Source: JACQNR01 sp049515175 (GTDB lineage Bacteria > Acidobacteriota > Terriglobia > UBA7540). From it: a stretch of DNA of 22,523 bases. The stretch lies in NCBI GenBank assembly GCA_049515175.1, contig JBEKUI010000037.1:1-22523 (forward strand), written 5' to 3'. The notes below the pieces were generated by a model. The model made no database searches and was not told where the DNA came from. It worked only from the letters and a program-made list of their open reading frames with translations. A program made the translations under genes and the position numbers. This document shows, piece after piece, positions 15,266 through 22,523 of this stretch (within the stretch, counting starts at the first letter, position 1; each line of letters begins with the position of its first letter).

Positions 15266-16657
15266 ATGCGCATCGATACCACCCTGACCGCTGAAAGCCT
15301 CAAGCCCCGGATCGATGAATTGTGGGCCCTCTCGGCGGCGAAGATTCGCACCCTCGAGAAGTCCTGGACGCCGGCGCAGGGCACTCCGGTGTTTACCGCC
15401 GCCGGGGTCTATACCACGCGCGGCTGGACCGAATGGACGATGGGTTTCCTGTTCGGCTCGGCGCTCCTGCAGTTCGAGGCCACGGGCGAGCGGGACTTCT
15501 TCGAGTACGGCCGCCGCGAGACGCTCCAGCGCATGGCGCGCTACCTTTCCCACACCGGAGTGCACGATCACGGATTCAACATCGTGAGCACCTACGGCAA
15601 CCTGCTCCGCCTGGCCGCGGAAGGGAAGTTCGAGGCCCAGCCCTTTGAGAAGGCGCTCTATGAACTGGCGCTCAAGGTGAGTGGCGCGGTGCAGGCGGCG
15701 CGCTGGACGCGCCTCCGCGACGGGCGCGGCTACATCTTTTCTTTCCACGGCCCGCACAGTCTTTTTGCCGATACGATGCGCACGCTGCGTTCGCTCGCCC
15801 TGGCGCATCGCCTCGGGCAGGTCCTTCTGGGCGAAGCCGACCAGCAAATTTCACTCCTCGAAAGGATCGTACATCACGCCTCGGTGACCGCCCAATACGC
15901 TGTCTTCTACGGCGAGGGGCGCGACGGTTACGATGTGCGCGGGCGTGTGGCACACGAATCGATTTTCAACATTCACAGCGGCGCCTACGGCTGCCCCAAT
16001 TCGCAGCAAGGCTATTCGCCCTTCACCACCTGGACGCGTGGCCTGGCCTGGGTGATGTGCGGGTTTGCCGAGCAACTGGAATTCCTTGTCTCGTTGGCGG
16101 ACGCGGGACTCGATGCGCTCGGCGGCCGCGCGGCGATCGAGGCGACGATGCTCCGTGCCGCGGAAGCGGCCTGCGATTATTACCTCGAGCAGGCGGCGGC
16201 TGACGGCATTCCTTACTGGGATACCGGTGCGCCCGGACTGGACCAAATGGGAAATTATATCTCGAAGCCAGCCGATCCGTTTAATGACTACGAACCGGTG
16301 GATAGCTCCGCGGCATCGGTGGCGGCACAAGCGCTGTGGCGCCTGGGAAATTACTTGCGGAACCGGCCGGGCCGCGCGGAAGACGCCCGCCGTTACCAGC
16401 AGGCAGCGCTCACCATTGCCCGCACGCTCTTTGACGATCCCTATCTTTCCCGCGCCCCTTTGCACCAGGGTCTGATTCTCCACTCGGTCTATCACCGCCC
16501 CAACGGCTGGGATTACATTCCCACCGGGCGCAAGATTCCCTGCGGGGAATCTTCGCTGTGGGGCGATTATCACGCGCGCGAGCTGGCTCTGCTCCTCGGT
16601 CGCGAAGCTCACGGCCAACCGTACTTGACGTTCTTCGGCGGCGTGGCCCGGCCGTGA
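15266..16657 (+). CDS. Glycoside hydrolase family 88 (unsaturated glucuronyl hydrolase-like)
   Basis: Predicted to release the 4,5-unsaturated uronic acid that polysaccharide lyases leave at the non-reducing end of oligosaccharides. The 463-residue protein is full length for GH88 and shows the (alpha/alpha)6-barrel motifs: HDHGF with candidate catalytic Asp101, FADTM with candidate Asp169, GYSPFTTWTRGLAW (about 253-266), YWDTG, DSSAASVAA and a final ESSLWGDY. Asp101 and Asp169 fall where the Bacillus unsaturated glucuronyl hydrolase has its two active-site aspartates. There is no signal peptide, so it should act in the cytoplasm on imported disaccharides. No polysaccharide lyase or sugar transporter is in this window. 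No clear Shine-Dalgarno sequence precedes the start, which lies 6 bases after the SDR stop. Confidence 0.9.
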   Translation: MRIDTTLTAESLKPRIDELWALSAAKIRTLEKSWTPAQGTPVFTAAGVYTTRGWTEWTMGFLFGSALLQFEATGERDFFEYGRRETLQRMARYLSHTGVHDHGFNIVSTYGNLLRLAAEGKFEAQPFEKALYELALKVSGAVQAARWTRLRDGRGYIFSFHGPHSLFADTMRTLRSLALAHRLGQVLLGEADQQISLLERIVHHASVTAQYAVFYGEGRDGYDVRGRVAHESIFNIHSGAYGCPNSQQGYSPFTTWTRGLAWVMCGFAEQLEFLVSLADAGLDALGGRAAIEATMLRAAEAACDYYLEQAAADGIPYWDTGAPGLDQMGNYISKPADPFNDYEPVDSSAASVAAQALWRLGNYLRNRPGRAEDARRYQQAALTIARTLFDDPYLSRAPLHQGLILHSVYHRPNGWDYIPTGRKIPCGESSLWGDYHARELALLLGREAHGQPYLTFFGGVARP

Positions 16658-16692
16658 GGTTGGTTCGGGGATCGTAAGACCCTTATCCGAGT

Positions 16693-18909
16693 ATGTCGCT
16701 CATCCACGAACGCATTACAGGCATCACGCTGTTCTGCGTCCTAGTTGCCATGCCCGTCGCGACGAGCGTAGGGCAGCAGACGGCGGGGATCCGCGGCTTT
16801 TTCCCGGCCGCGGCGGCGCGCCAGGCGGACCTTGAGAAGCGGTTCCGCGCCGTGCCCACGCCAGAGCGAGCACGCGCGGACTTGAAATTCCTGACCGCCG
16901 AGCCCCACGTCGCCTCCACTCCGGGAGATTACCGGACGGCGCAGTTTGTGCTGGAGCAATTTCGTGCCGCGGGCCTCGACGCACAGCTCGTCGAGTATCA
17001 AGTCCTACTGCCCATGCCCAAGGAGGTCAAGATTGACCTCATCGCGCCGGTGCGGCGCAAAGGGCCTACGCCCGAAGGCGGCTGGCATCAGCCACCGGAC
17101 CGGCGCGACCCGGTAGTCATCGCCGGCTACAACGCTTACTCGCCTTCCGGCGACGTTACCGCCGAGGTCGTATACGCCAACTACGGATTGCCCGAGGACT
17201 ACGACCGCCTGCACGACCTGGGAATTGATGTGGCGGGAAAGATCGTACTGGTGCGCTATGGGAAAAGCTTTCGAGGCGTGAAATCGTACGTGGCCGAGAA
17301 GAATCATGCCGCGGGCGTCTTGATCTACTCGGACCCCGCGGAGGATGGCTATCGTCAGGGCGACACTTTTCCGAAAGGCCCCTGGCGGCCCGCGACCGGG
17401 GTGCAGCGCGGCTCGATCCTTTACCTGACCGATTACGCAGGGGATCCGCTCACGCCCGGCGTAGCAGCGACGAAGGAGGCGAAACGGCTCGCGCTGCAAG
17501 ACGCCACTACTCTCCCCCGCATTCCCACCGCGCCACTCTCCGCCGAGGACGCGATGCCCATACTCATGGGTCTTGGCGGGCCGGTGGCGCCCCAGACTTG
17601 GTGCGGCGCGCTGCCCCTCACTTACCACCTCGGGCCGGGAAGTTCCAAGGTTCATTTGAAGTTGCAGATGGATTTCCGCCTGCGCACAATATGGGATGTC
17701 ATCGCGCGTATTCCGGGCGCGACTCACCCCGACGAGTGGGTGATCGTGGGCAATCATCGCGACGCCTGGGTTTACGGTGCCGCAGACCCCTCGAGTGGTA
17801 CGGCGCCTCTGCTCGCCGTGGCGCGAGGGCTGGGCGAGCTCCGGAAGCAGGGATGGGAACCCCAGCGTACTCTCATCCTGGCGAGCTGGGATGCGGAGGA
17901 GTTCGGCTTGATGGGTTCGACGGAATGGGCGGAGGAGCACGCTGAGGAGCTCACCCGCAACGCCGTGGCCTATCTCAACATGGATTCCGGGGTGGCGGGC
18001 TCGCACTTCGGCGCCTCGGCCGTCCCGTCGCTCGGCCCCCTGATCCGGGAAGTAGCGGAGGAAGTGAAAGACCCCAATACGGGCAATTCCGTGTACGCGG
18101 TGTGGACGAAAGAGGGTGCCAGCGTGCGACGGGAGGGCGGAATTCCTTACGCCGTGCTCAACTCATCGCGTCCGGCGGAGGGCGGCAGCGCACGCATCGG
18201 AGACCTTGGCAGCGGCTCCGACTACACGCCCTTCCTCCAGCATCTCGGCGTGCCCGCGCTGGACGTCAACTTCGGCGGATCCTACGGCGTCTATCACTCA
18301 ATTTACGATAATTTCCAGTGGATGGAGACCTTCGGCGATCCACACTTCCAGTACAGCGTGGCGGCGGCGCAGATTTTGGGGACCCTGGCGCTGCGCCTCG
18401 CGGAGGCGGACGTCCTGCCCTTTGATCAGGAGGAGTACGGCAGAACATTGCAGCGCTACCTCGCTGACTTCGAAGAGGAAGTGAACAAGAGTGGCGAGCC
18501 GGCACGCCTTCCCCTCAACAAGGTCAGAGCTGCGGCGGAGAAGTTCACCGGTGTTGCGAAGGAGCTCAATCAGCGGATCGGCTCCGTCACAGCGGCCGGC
18601 GGCACAAACGTGAATCCAAGCTCGGTGCAGGACGCGAATCGTGCCCTCATGGAGGTCGAGCGCGCCTTCCTGCTGCCGGGCGGATTGCCTCAGCGCGCCT
18701 GGTTTCGCCATGCCTTCTATGCCCCCGGTGTGTATACTGGATATTCGGCGGTGATTTTTCCGGGAGTGCGCGAAGCGATGGCACGGCAGGACTGGACAAC
18801 CGCCGCCGAGCAGATCGAGCAATTGCAGATCACGCTGGAGCGCGGCACGCAGGCGCTCACACGCGCCCTCCTCGCCTTGGGCGGGGCGGGGAATTCCTCT
18901 GGGCACTGA
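16693..18909 (+). CDS. Exported M28 peptidase, glutamate carboxypeptidase II-like
   Basis: Predicted periplasmic or surface di-zinc carboxypeptidase or aminopeptidase acting on peptides with acidic residues. The 738-residue protein has an N-terminal hydrophobic signal (about 9-27), a PA domain inserted at about 110-290, the M28 catalytic domain (about 320-560) and a transferrin-receptor-like dimerisation domain (about 590-735). All metal ligands can be placed: His355 in NHRDAW, Asp365 in AADPSSG, Glu403 (with base Glu402) in WDAEEFG, Asp431 in LNMDSG, and His535 in YHSIYD. It is full length and parallels human GCPII domain by domain. It follows the GH88 gene by 35 bases and precedes moaD-moaE by 24, so it is probably in a longer transcript. 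Confidence 0.94.
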   Translation: MSLIHERITGITLFCVLVAMPVATSVGQQTAGIRGFFPAAAARQADLEKRFRAVPTPERARADLKFLTAEPHVASTPGDYRTAQFVLEQFRAAGLDAQLVEYQVLLPMPKEVKIDLIAPVRRKGPTPEGGWHQPPDRRDPVVIAGYNAYSPSGDVTAEVVYANYGLPEDYDRLHDLGIDVAGKIVLVRYGKSFRGVKSYVAEKNHAAGVLIYSDPAEDGYRQGDTFPKGPWRPATGVQRGSILYLTDYAGDPLTPGVAATKEAKRLALQDATTLPRIPTAPLSAEDAMPILMGLGGPVAPQTWCGALPLTYHLGPGSSKVHLKLQMDFRLRTIWDVIARIPGATHPDEWVIVGNHRDAWVYGAADPSSGTAPLLAVARGLGELRKQGWEPQRTLILASWDAEEFGLMGSTEWAEEHAEELTRNAVAYLNMDSGVAGSHFGASAVPSLGPLIREVAEEVKDPNTGNSVYAVWTKEGASVRREGGIPYAVLNSSRPAEGGSARIGDLGSGSDYTPFLQHLGVPALDVNFGGSYGVYHSIYDNFQWMETFGDPHFQYSVAAAQILGTLALRLAEADVLPFDQEEYGRTLQRYLADFEEEVNKSGEPARLPLNKVRAAAEKFTGVAKELNQRIGSVTAAGGTNVNPSSVQDANRALMEVERAFLLPGGLPQRAWFRHAFYAPGVYTGYSAVIFPGVREAMARQDWTTAAEQIEQLQITLERGTQALTRALLALGGAGNSSGH

Positions 18910-18933
18910 CTTGAGCGGTGGCATGGGGCGAGG

Positions 18934-19632
18934 ATGAAGGTCGAAGTTCTATTCTTCGGACTGGCGCACGATCTCACGGGCTTTGACCGCGAGCGGCTCG
19001 ATCTTGCGGAAAGTGTTTCCGTCTTGGATTTGCGCCGTCAATACGAAGAGCGCTTCCCTCGCTTGCGTGAGCTGGCGGATTCGCTGCTGGCAGCGGTCAA
19101 CGAGGAGATAGCTTCTCCCTCGCAGGTGCTGCGCGAGGGCGACGAGATTGCGTTCATGCCCCCAGTGAGCGGCGGGGCGGGGGAAGACTTCTTCCGCCTC
19201 ACGCGCGAACGCATTCCCACGCGGGAACTCGCCGAGGCTTTGAAGGTGCCGGAGGACGGTGCGGTCGTGGTCTTTGAGGGCATCGTCCGCAATCACTCGC
19301 AGGGCCGACGAACTCTCTACCTGGAGTACGAAGGCTTCGAGCCCATGGCCATCCGCAAGATGGAGGAAATCGGGGGCGAGATCCGCGAGAAGTTTCCCAT
19401 CGACCGCCTGGGGATGATTCATCGCCTGGGACGACTCGAAATCGGCGAAACCAGCGTGGCGATTCTGGTGACTTCCGCCCACCGCCGCGCCGCCTTTGAG
19501 GCGTGCCGCTACGCCATCGACCGCCTCAAGCACATTGTCCCCATCTGGAAGAAAGAATATTTCGAGGATGGCGCTGTCTGGGCGGAGGGCGAAGGACAAA
19601 CAAGAGTTCTGATTGATCCAGTGGCTCATTGA
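18934..19632 (+). CDS. moaX: Molybdopterin synthase, MoaD-MoaE fusion
   Basis: Converts cyclic pyranopterin monophosphate to molybdopterin by inserting two sulfurs. The 232-residue protein joins both subunits. Residues 1-81 are MoaD, a ubiquitin-like fold ending in PPVSGG (Gly80-Gly81). Residues about 84-232 are MoaE with HRR (183-185), Lys199 in DRLKHIVPIWKKE and Lys206, matching the catalytic residues of E. coli MoaE. In separate MoaD the terminal Gly is adenylated and thiocarboxylated, which here requires cleavage after Gly81 or another solution. A similar fusion in Mycobacterium tuberculosis is called MoaX and is reported to be cleaved. The last five codons and the stop form part of an octamer repeat. 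There are no other molybdenum-cofactor genes in the window. A GGGG lies about 6 bases upstream of the ATG. Confidence 0.93.
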   Translation: MKVEVLFFGLAHDLTGFDRERLDLAESVSVLDLRRQYEERFPRLRELADSLLAAVNEEIASPSQVLREGDEIAFMPPVSGGAGEDFFRLTRERIPTRELAEALKVPEDGAVVVFEGIVRNHSQGRRTLYLEYEGFEPMAIRKMEEIGGEIREKFPIDRLGMIHRLGRLEIGETSVAILVTSAHRRAAFEACRYAIDRLKHIVPIWKKEYFEDGAVWAEGEGQTRVLIDPVAH

Positions 19633-19702
19633 TTCATTGAAGCGATTCAGGATTCCTGGCTCTTGCCAATGAAACAATGGTTCGATGGATCTATGAACCA
19701 AG
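19615..19702 (+). repeat. Degenerate octamer tandem array (consensus GRNNCNAT)
   Basis: Eleven consecutive 8-base units in register cover the end of moaD-moaE and the spacer before the next gene, including GGCTCATT, GATTCATT, GAAGCGAT, GAAACAAT, GGTTCGAT and GGATCTAT. Units 5 and 6 (19647-19662) fit poorly. The array also creates a 13-base inverted repeat with one mismatch (19627-19639 and 19667-19679). Confidence 0.6.
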
Positions 19703-19709
19703 TTCGAAC

Positions 19710-20501
19710 ATGGAAAACTATTTAGAAATTGCAGTTGATATTGCCCGTGATGCGGGCGCGCTCCTCGTCGAGATGTCCAAAACGCCGCTCGAAATCTCTT
19801 ACAAGCGGCCGTTGGATCTCGTCACCGAGGCCGACCGAAAATCGGAGGCGCTGATCGTCGAGCGCCTGGAGAGGCACTTTCCGACTCACGCCATCGTGAG
19901 CGAAGAGGGCGGCGGGCAGAAGATCGATTCGGATTATCGCTGGTACGTGGACCCGCTCGACGGAACCACGAATTTCGCCCACGGCTTCCCGGTCTTCTGC
20001 GTCAGCTTGGGGCTGGCGTACCGGGACGAGGTCATCGCTGGCGTGGTTTTCGATCCCGCGCGGCAGGAGCTTTACTCCGCCGAGAAGGGTGCGGGCGCGT
20101 TCTTGAACGGCCGCCGCATGCGAGTATCCAGGACGGCCAAAATTTCCGAGAGCCTGCTCGCCACCGGCTTTCCACCTTTCGACGACAAACACGATGTGAA
20201 CGCGCGGTTGTTTTTCCGCCTCACAACGATGTCGCACGGGGTTCGCCGCCCGGGCTCGGCAGCGCTCGATCTCTGTTCAGTGGCGGTGGGCCGCTTTGAT
20301 GCCTTCTGGGAGCTGAGGCTCAATTCCTGGGACAAGGCCGCCGGTACGCTGCTCATCACGGAAGCGGGCGGTCGCGTCTCGAACCTTGCCGGCGGACCCA
20401 TGCAATTACAAGCGGCGGAAATCTTCACCTCCAACGGGCTAATCCACGAGGAGATGATTCAAATCTTCGGCGCGGTGCTGGCGAAAGAAAACAGGGGCTA
20501 A
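19710..20501 (+). CDS. suhB: Inositol-1-monophosphatase family protein (SuhB-like)
   Basis: Mg-dependent, Li-sensitive type sugar or inositol phosphate phosphatase of the IMPase fold, 263 residues, cytoplasmic. The metal and phosphate sites are complete: Glu65-Glu66 in SEEGGG, DPLDGTTN (81-88) and WDKAAG (207-212, Asp208). Length matches bacterial SuhB/IMPase. The family also includes histidinol-phosphatase and CysQ-type enzymes, and substrate cannot be decided from this sequence. The start at 19710 (MENYLEIAVD) fits family N-termini; an in-frame ATG at 19677 lies inside an octamer repeat array. Neither start has a Shine-Dalgarno sequence. Confidence 0.9.
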   Translation: MENYLEIAVDIARDAGALLVEMSKTPLEISYKRPLDLVTEADRKSEALIVERLERHFPTHAIVSEEGGGQKIDSDYRWYVDPLDGTTNFAHGFPVFCVSLGLAYRDEVIAGVVFDPARQELYSAEKGAGAFLNGRRMRVSRTAKISESLLATGFPPFDDKHDVNARLFFRLTTMSHGVRRPGSAALDLCSVAVGRFDAFWELRLNSWDKAAGTLLITEAGGRVSNLAGGPMQLQAAEIFTSNGLIHEEMIQIFGAVLAKENRG

Positions 20502-20546
20502 GCGCCCTGCGCGGGGGCCACGGTGCCGGCTCTGGCGGGTTCCTTG

Positions 20547-20563
20547 GTTCGCTCTCCGCGAAC
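20547..20563 (+). repeat. Short hairpin in the spacer before the phosphoesterase gene
   Basis: GTTCGC and GCGAAC form a 6-bp stem with a 5-base loop, 32 bases before the start codon of the metallophosphoesterase gene. There is no T-run, so it is not a typical intrinsic terminator. Its role is unknown. Confidence 0.3.
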
Positions 20564-20595
20564 TCCCCGCCGCTGGTATTGGACTTCGATCCGAA

Positions 20596-21438
20596 ATGGC
20601 TAGGCGATTCAGTTCGCGTCGCATTCTTCGCCGCCGAGGCTTGATTACTCTTGCCCTGAATGCGCAGGAGACCGAACCGGCGCCAGCGGCCTATTCCCCC
20701 GACCCTGAGATCACCGAGACCGACATCTGGCTGCGCCGACTGCCGCCGGCCTTCGACGGCCTGCGGATTGTCCATCTTACCGACATTCACCATAGTCTCT
20801 ACACGCCGCTGGAAGACGTGCAGCGCGCCGTACATCTGGCGAACCTCCTGCGCCCCGATCTGGTCGCGCTCACGGGGGACTACGTTACCCTGTCGCCGGT
20901 TTACATCTGGCCGGTAGCCCAAGCACTGGGAAAGTTGCGGGCGCGCCTGGGGGTCTTTGCGGTGCTCGGCAATCACGATTTTCAGGTGAACCCGGAGGAG
21001 ATCACCCGGGCGCTCGCGGCGCGGCACATCCGGGTTCTCCGCAACACGCACTTTGCTCTCCGGACGCGCTCGGGATCCCTCTGGATGGTGGGTGTCGATG
21101 ACTTGTGGTGGAGCGCCGACGACCTCCCCGGCGCGCTTCGTTCCGTGCCGGCGCGCGAGGCGAAGATCCTGCTGTGCCATAATCCCGTGGGCATTCGCCA
21201 GGCGGCGGAGCACGGTGTCGATCTGGTCCTCTCCGGCCACACCCACGGGGGACAAGTTCGGCTTCCCCTGGTCGGCTCGGTGTACGGCCGCTCCAAATTT
21301 GGCGAGCGCTTTGTAGAGGGCTGGAATCGCGTCAACGGCACGCAGATTTACGTCAGTCGAGGAATCGGAAAAGTTCTCGTTCCTCTGCGCCTGGGCTGTC
21401 CGCCGGAGATCGCCTGCCTCCGACTGCGTTGCCCGTAG
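20596..21438 (+). CDS. Calcineurin-like metallophosphoesterase (YkuE/YaeI-like)
   Basis: Di-metal phosphoesterase of 280 residues. The metallophosphatase motifs occur in order: DIH (63-65), GDY (94-96), GNHD (125-128), the CHNP segment and SGHTHGGQV. The GHTHGGQ ending and short length are typical of the YkuE/YaeI group, whose members act on membrane-associated substrates such as UDP-diacylglucosamine-like lipids in some bacteria; the substrate here is not predictable. The N-terminus is very Arg-rich (MARRFSSRRILRRRGL) followed by a weak hydrophobic stretch. It could be a poor Tat-type or membrane-targeting signal, but no proper hydrophobic core is present. Confidence 0.88.
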   Translation: MARRFSSRRILRRRGLITLALNAQETEPAPAAYSPDPEITETDIWLRRLPPAFDGLRIVHLTDIHHSLYTPLEDVQRAVHLANLLRPDLVALTGDYVTLSPVYIWPVAQALGKLRARLGVFAVLGNHDFQVNPEEITRALAARHIRVLRNTHFALRTRSGSLWMVGVDDLWWSADDLPGALRSVPAREAKILLCHNPVGIRQAAEHGVDLVLSGHTHGGQVRLPLVGSVYGRSKFGERFVEGWNRVNGTQIYVSRGIGKVLVPLRLGCPPEIACLRLRCP

Positions 21439-21507
21439 CACCACGCGCATTCGGAAGGCGAGTCGAGACAGGGAAGCAGTCAGCCGTAACCCGGCGGCAC
21501 ATCAGCG

Positions 21508-22523
21508 ATGTTCGCAGCGCGTACTAACTGGTCGTTGACGACCAACCGCCTCTCCCGCGGCCTCGAGGAATTGCGCCGCCAAGGCCGTGCCTACCTCGAC
21601 CTTACCGAATCGAATCCCACCCGTTGCGGCTTTGCGATCGATTCGCACCTGATTCGGGAGGCGCTGGCCGACCCGCGCGCCCTCCTTTACGAGCCCGACC
21701 CGCGCGGAGCGCTGGCCGCCCGCGAGGCCGTCGTGGATTATTACTCGGAGCGGGGCGTTCAGCTTTCGCCGCCGCAACTTTTTCTTACGACGAGCACCAG
21801 CGAAGCTTACTCCTTCGTTTTTCGCCTGCTCGCCGATCCCGGCGACAGCATTCTGGTCCCGCGTCCCAGCTATCCGCTCTTCGAATTTCTGGCGGGACTG
21901 AACGACGTTCGCTTGATCCCTTATCCGCTCGACTACCACGATGGCTGGGGAATCGATCGCGAGGCGCTCGGCGCCAGCGTGGCGTCAGCCCGCGGCCAGG
22001 CGCGCGCCATCATGATCGTCCATCCCAACAATCCGACGGGCTCCTTTGTCTCAAGCACCGAATCGGATGCCCTTGCCGCGCTGGCCCGAGAGCAGGATTT
22101 GGCCCTCGTTGCTGACGAAGTCTTTTCCGATTACGCCTGGGATCCGGGCTCGGGCCGGGTGCGGACGCACGCCACCGAGCAGCGCGTCCTGACTTTTACG
22201 CTCAGCGGGCTCTCAAAAATTTCCGCCCTGCCGCAAATGAAGCTGGCATGGATTGTGGTGACAGGCCCGGACGACTTGCGGGAAGCGGCTCTGGCGCGAC
22301 TGGAAGTCGTCGCTGACACCTATCTTTCGGTGAGCGCGCCGGTGGCCTATGCCCTGCCTAAGTTGCTCGAACTGCGGGGTCAAATCCAGCCGCAGATCCT
22401 GGAGCGTGTCAGGGCCAACTTGCGCTCGCTGGATGAGCAGCTTTCGGCGCGGCTGCCGGTCAGCCGCCTTCGCGCCGAAGCTGGCTGGTACGCCGTCCTG
22501 CGCGTCCCGGTCACCCGCAGCGA
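21508..22523 (+). CDS. PLP-dependent class I/II aminotransferase, 3' end cut by the window
   Basis: The frame stays open from ATG 21508 to the end of the window (338 codons), so the C-terminus is missing. The fold-type I motifs are clear: NPT near 36-38, STSEAY (96-101), HPNNPTG (172-178), DEVFSDY (203-209) and the PLP-binding Lys237 in SGLSKISALPQMK. It probably transfers an amino group between an amino acid and a 2-oxo acid in the cytoplasm. The N-terminal YEPDPRGALAAREAV segment resembles AspC/alanine-type members, but specificity cannot be set, and the C-terminal substrate-carboxylate Arg is outside the window. No strong ribosome binding site is seen. Confidence 0.9.
   Translation, partial: MFAARTNWSLTTNRLSRGLEELRRQGRAYLDLTESNPTRCGFAIDSHLIREALADPRALLYEPDPRGALAAREAVVDYYSERGVQLSPPQLFLTTSTSEAYSFVFRLLADPGDSILVPRPSYPLFEFLAGLNDVRLIPYPLDYHDGWGIDREALGASVASARGQARAIMIVHPNNPTGSFVSSTESDALAALAREQDLALVADEVFSDYAWDPGSGRVRTHATEQRVLTFTLSGLSKISALPQMKLAWIVVTGPDDLREAALARLEVVADTYLSVSAPVAYALPKLLELRGQIQPQILERVRANLRSLDEQLSARLPVSRLRAEAGWYAVLRVPVTRS

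Noticed and set aside
18934..19632. Frameshift or assembly error joining separate moaD and moaE genes
   Set aside because: A single uninterrupted frame with a plausible short linker; both domains are intact and no internal start with a ribosome binding site is seen at the junction.
19625..19681. Inverted repeat between moaD-moaE and the suhB-like gene as an intrinsic terminator
   Set aside because: The arms are better explained by the octamer array; the stem has a mismatch, a 27-base loop and no T-run.

Overview
The window is a GC-rich, gene-dense bacterial chromosome segment. It has 18 protein genes visible in full or in part, a fragment of an insertion sequence at the left edge, and short spacers full of small repeats. 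No rRNA, tRNA, CRISPR array or phage module was seen. The gene content suggests a Gram-negative soil or sediment heterotroph, most likely Acidobacteriota: several exported zinc peptidases, a DUF885 protein, a glutamate-carboxypeptidase-II-like M28 enzyme, an unsaturated glucuronyl hydrolase, an ABC-2 export transporter and a MoaD-MoaE fusion. That assignment is an inference from family content only; no marker gene is present.

Layout. 1-116: 5' end of an IS1182-like transposase (-) and a possible element terminus. 242-925: an AT-richer hypothetical membrane-anchored protein. 941-1160: a repeat-filled spacer. 1166-2275: a GT4-type glycosyltransferase, converging with 2270-8143, a mostly minus-strand block. 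That block holds the three parts of one ABC-2 transporter (ATPase 8143-7139, permeases 6246-5386 and 3061-2270). Three unrelated genes separate them: an exported beta-propeller-like protein, an exported two-domain thioredoxin protein, and a plus-strand gene whose C-terminus resembles a serpin.

8338-12023: a translationally coupled pair of exported M16 proteins. The first has the zinc site. The second lacks it and carries an extra C-terminal domain. They converge on an exported DUF885 hydrolase (13868-12066), which is followed on the same strand by a YjbQ-family gene (14351-13938). 14465-16657: an SDR oxidoreductase and a GH88 glucuronyl hydrolase, a likely cytoplasmic uronic-sugar pair. 16693-22523: a co-directional run of an M28 peptidase, fused molybdopterin synthase (MoaD-MoaE), inositol-monophosphatase family protein, metallophosphoesterase and an aminotransferase cut by the window end.

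Functionally, the window combines export across the inner membrane, extracytoplasmic peptide degradation (four secreted peptidase-type proteins), uronic-sugar processing and cofactor synthesis. The less ordinary signals are: the serpin-like protein; the MoaD-GlyGly-MoaE fusion, which buries the C-terminal Gly-Gly that MoaD normally must expose; the non-catalytic M16 protein with an added lipoprotein-carrier-like domain; the split transporter locus; and short tandem repeats with 7- or 8-bp period in three separate spacers, each near a downstream start codon. There is no gene-free stretch longer than 300 bases.
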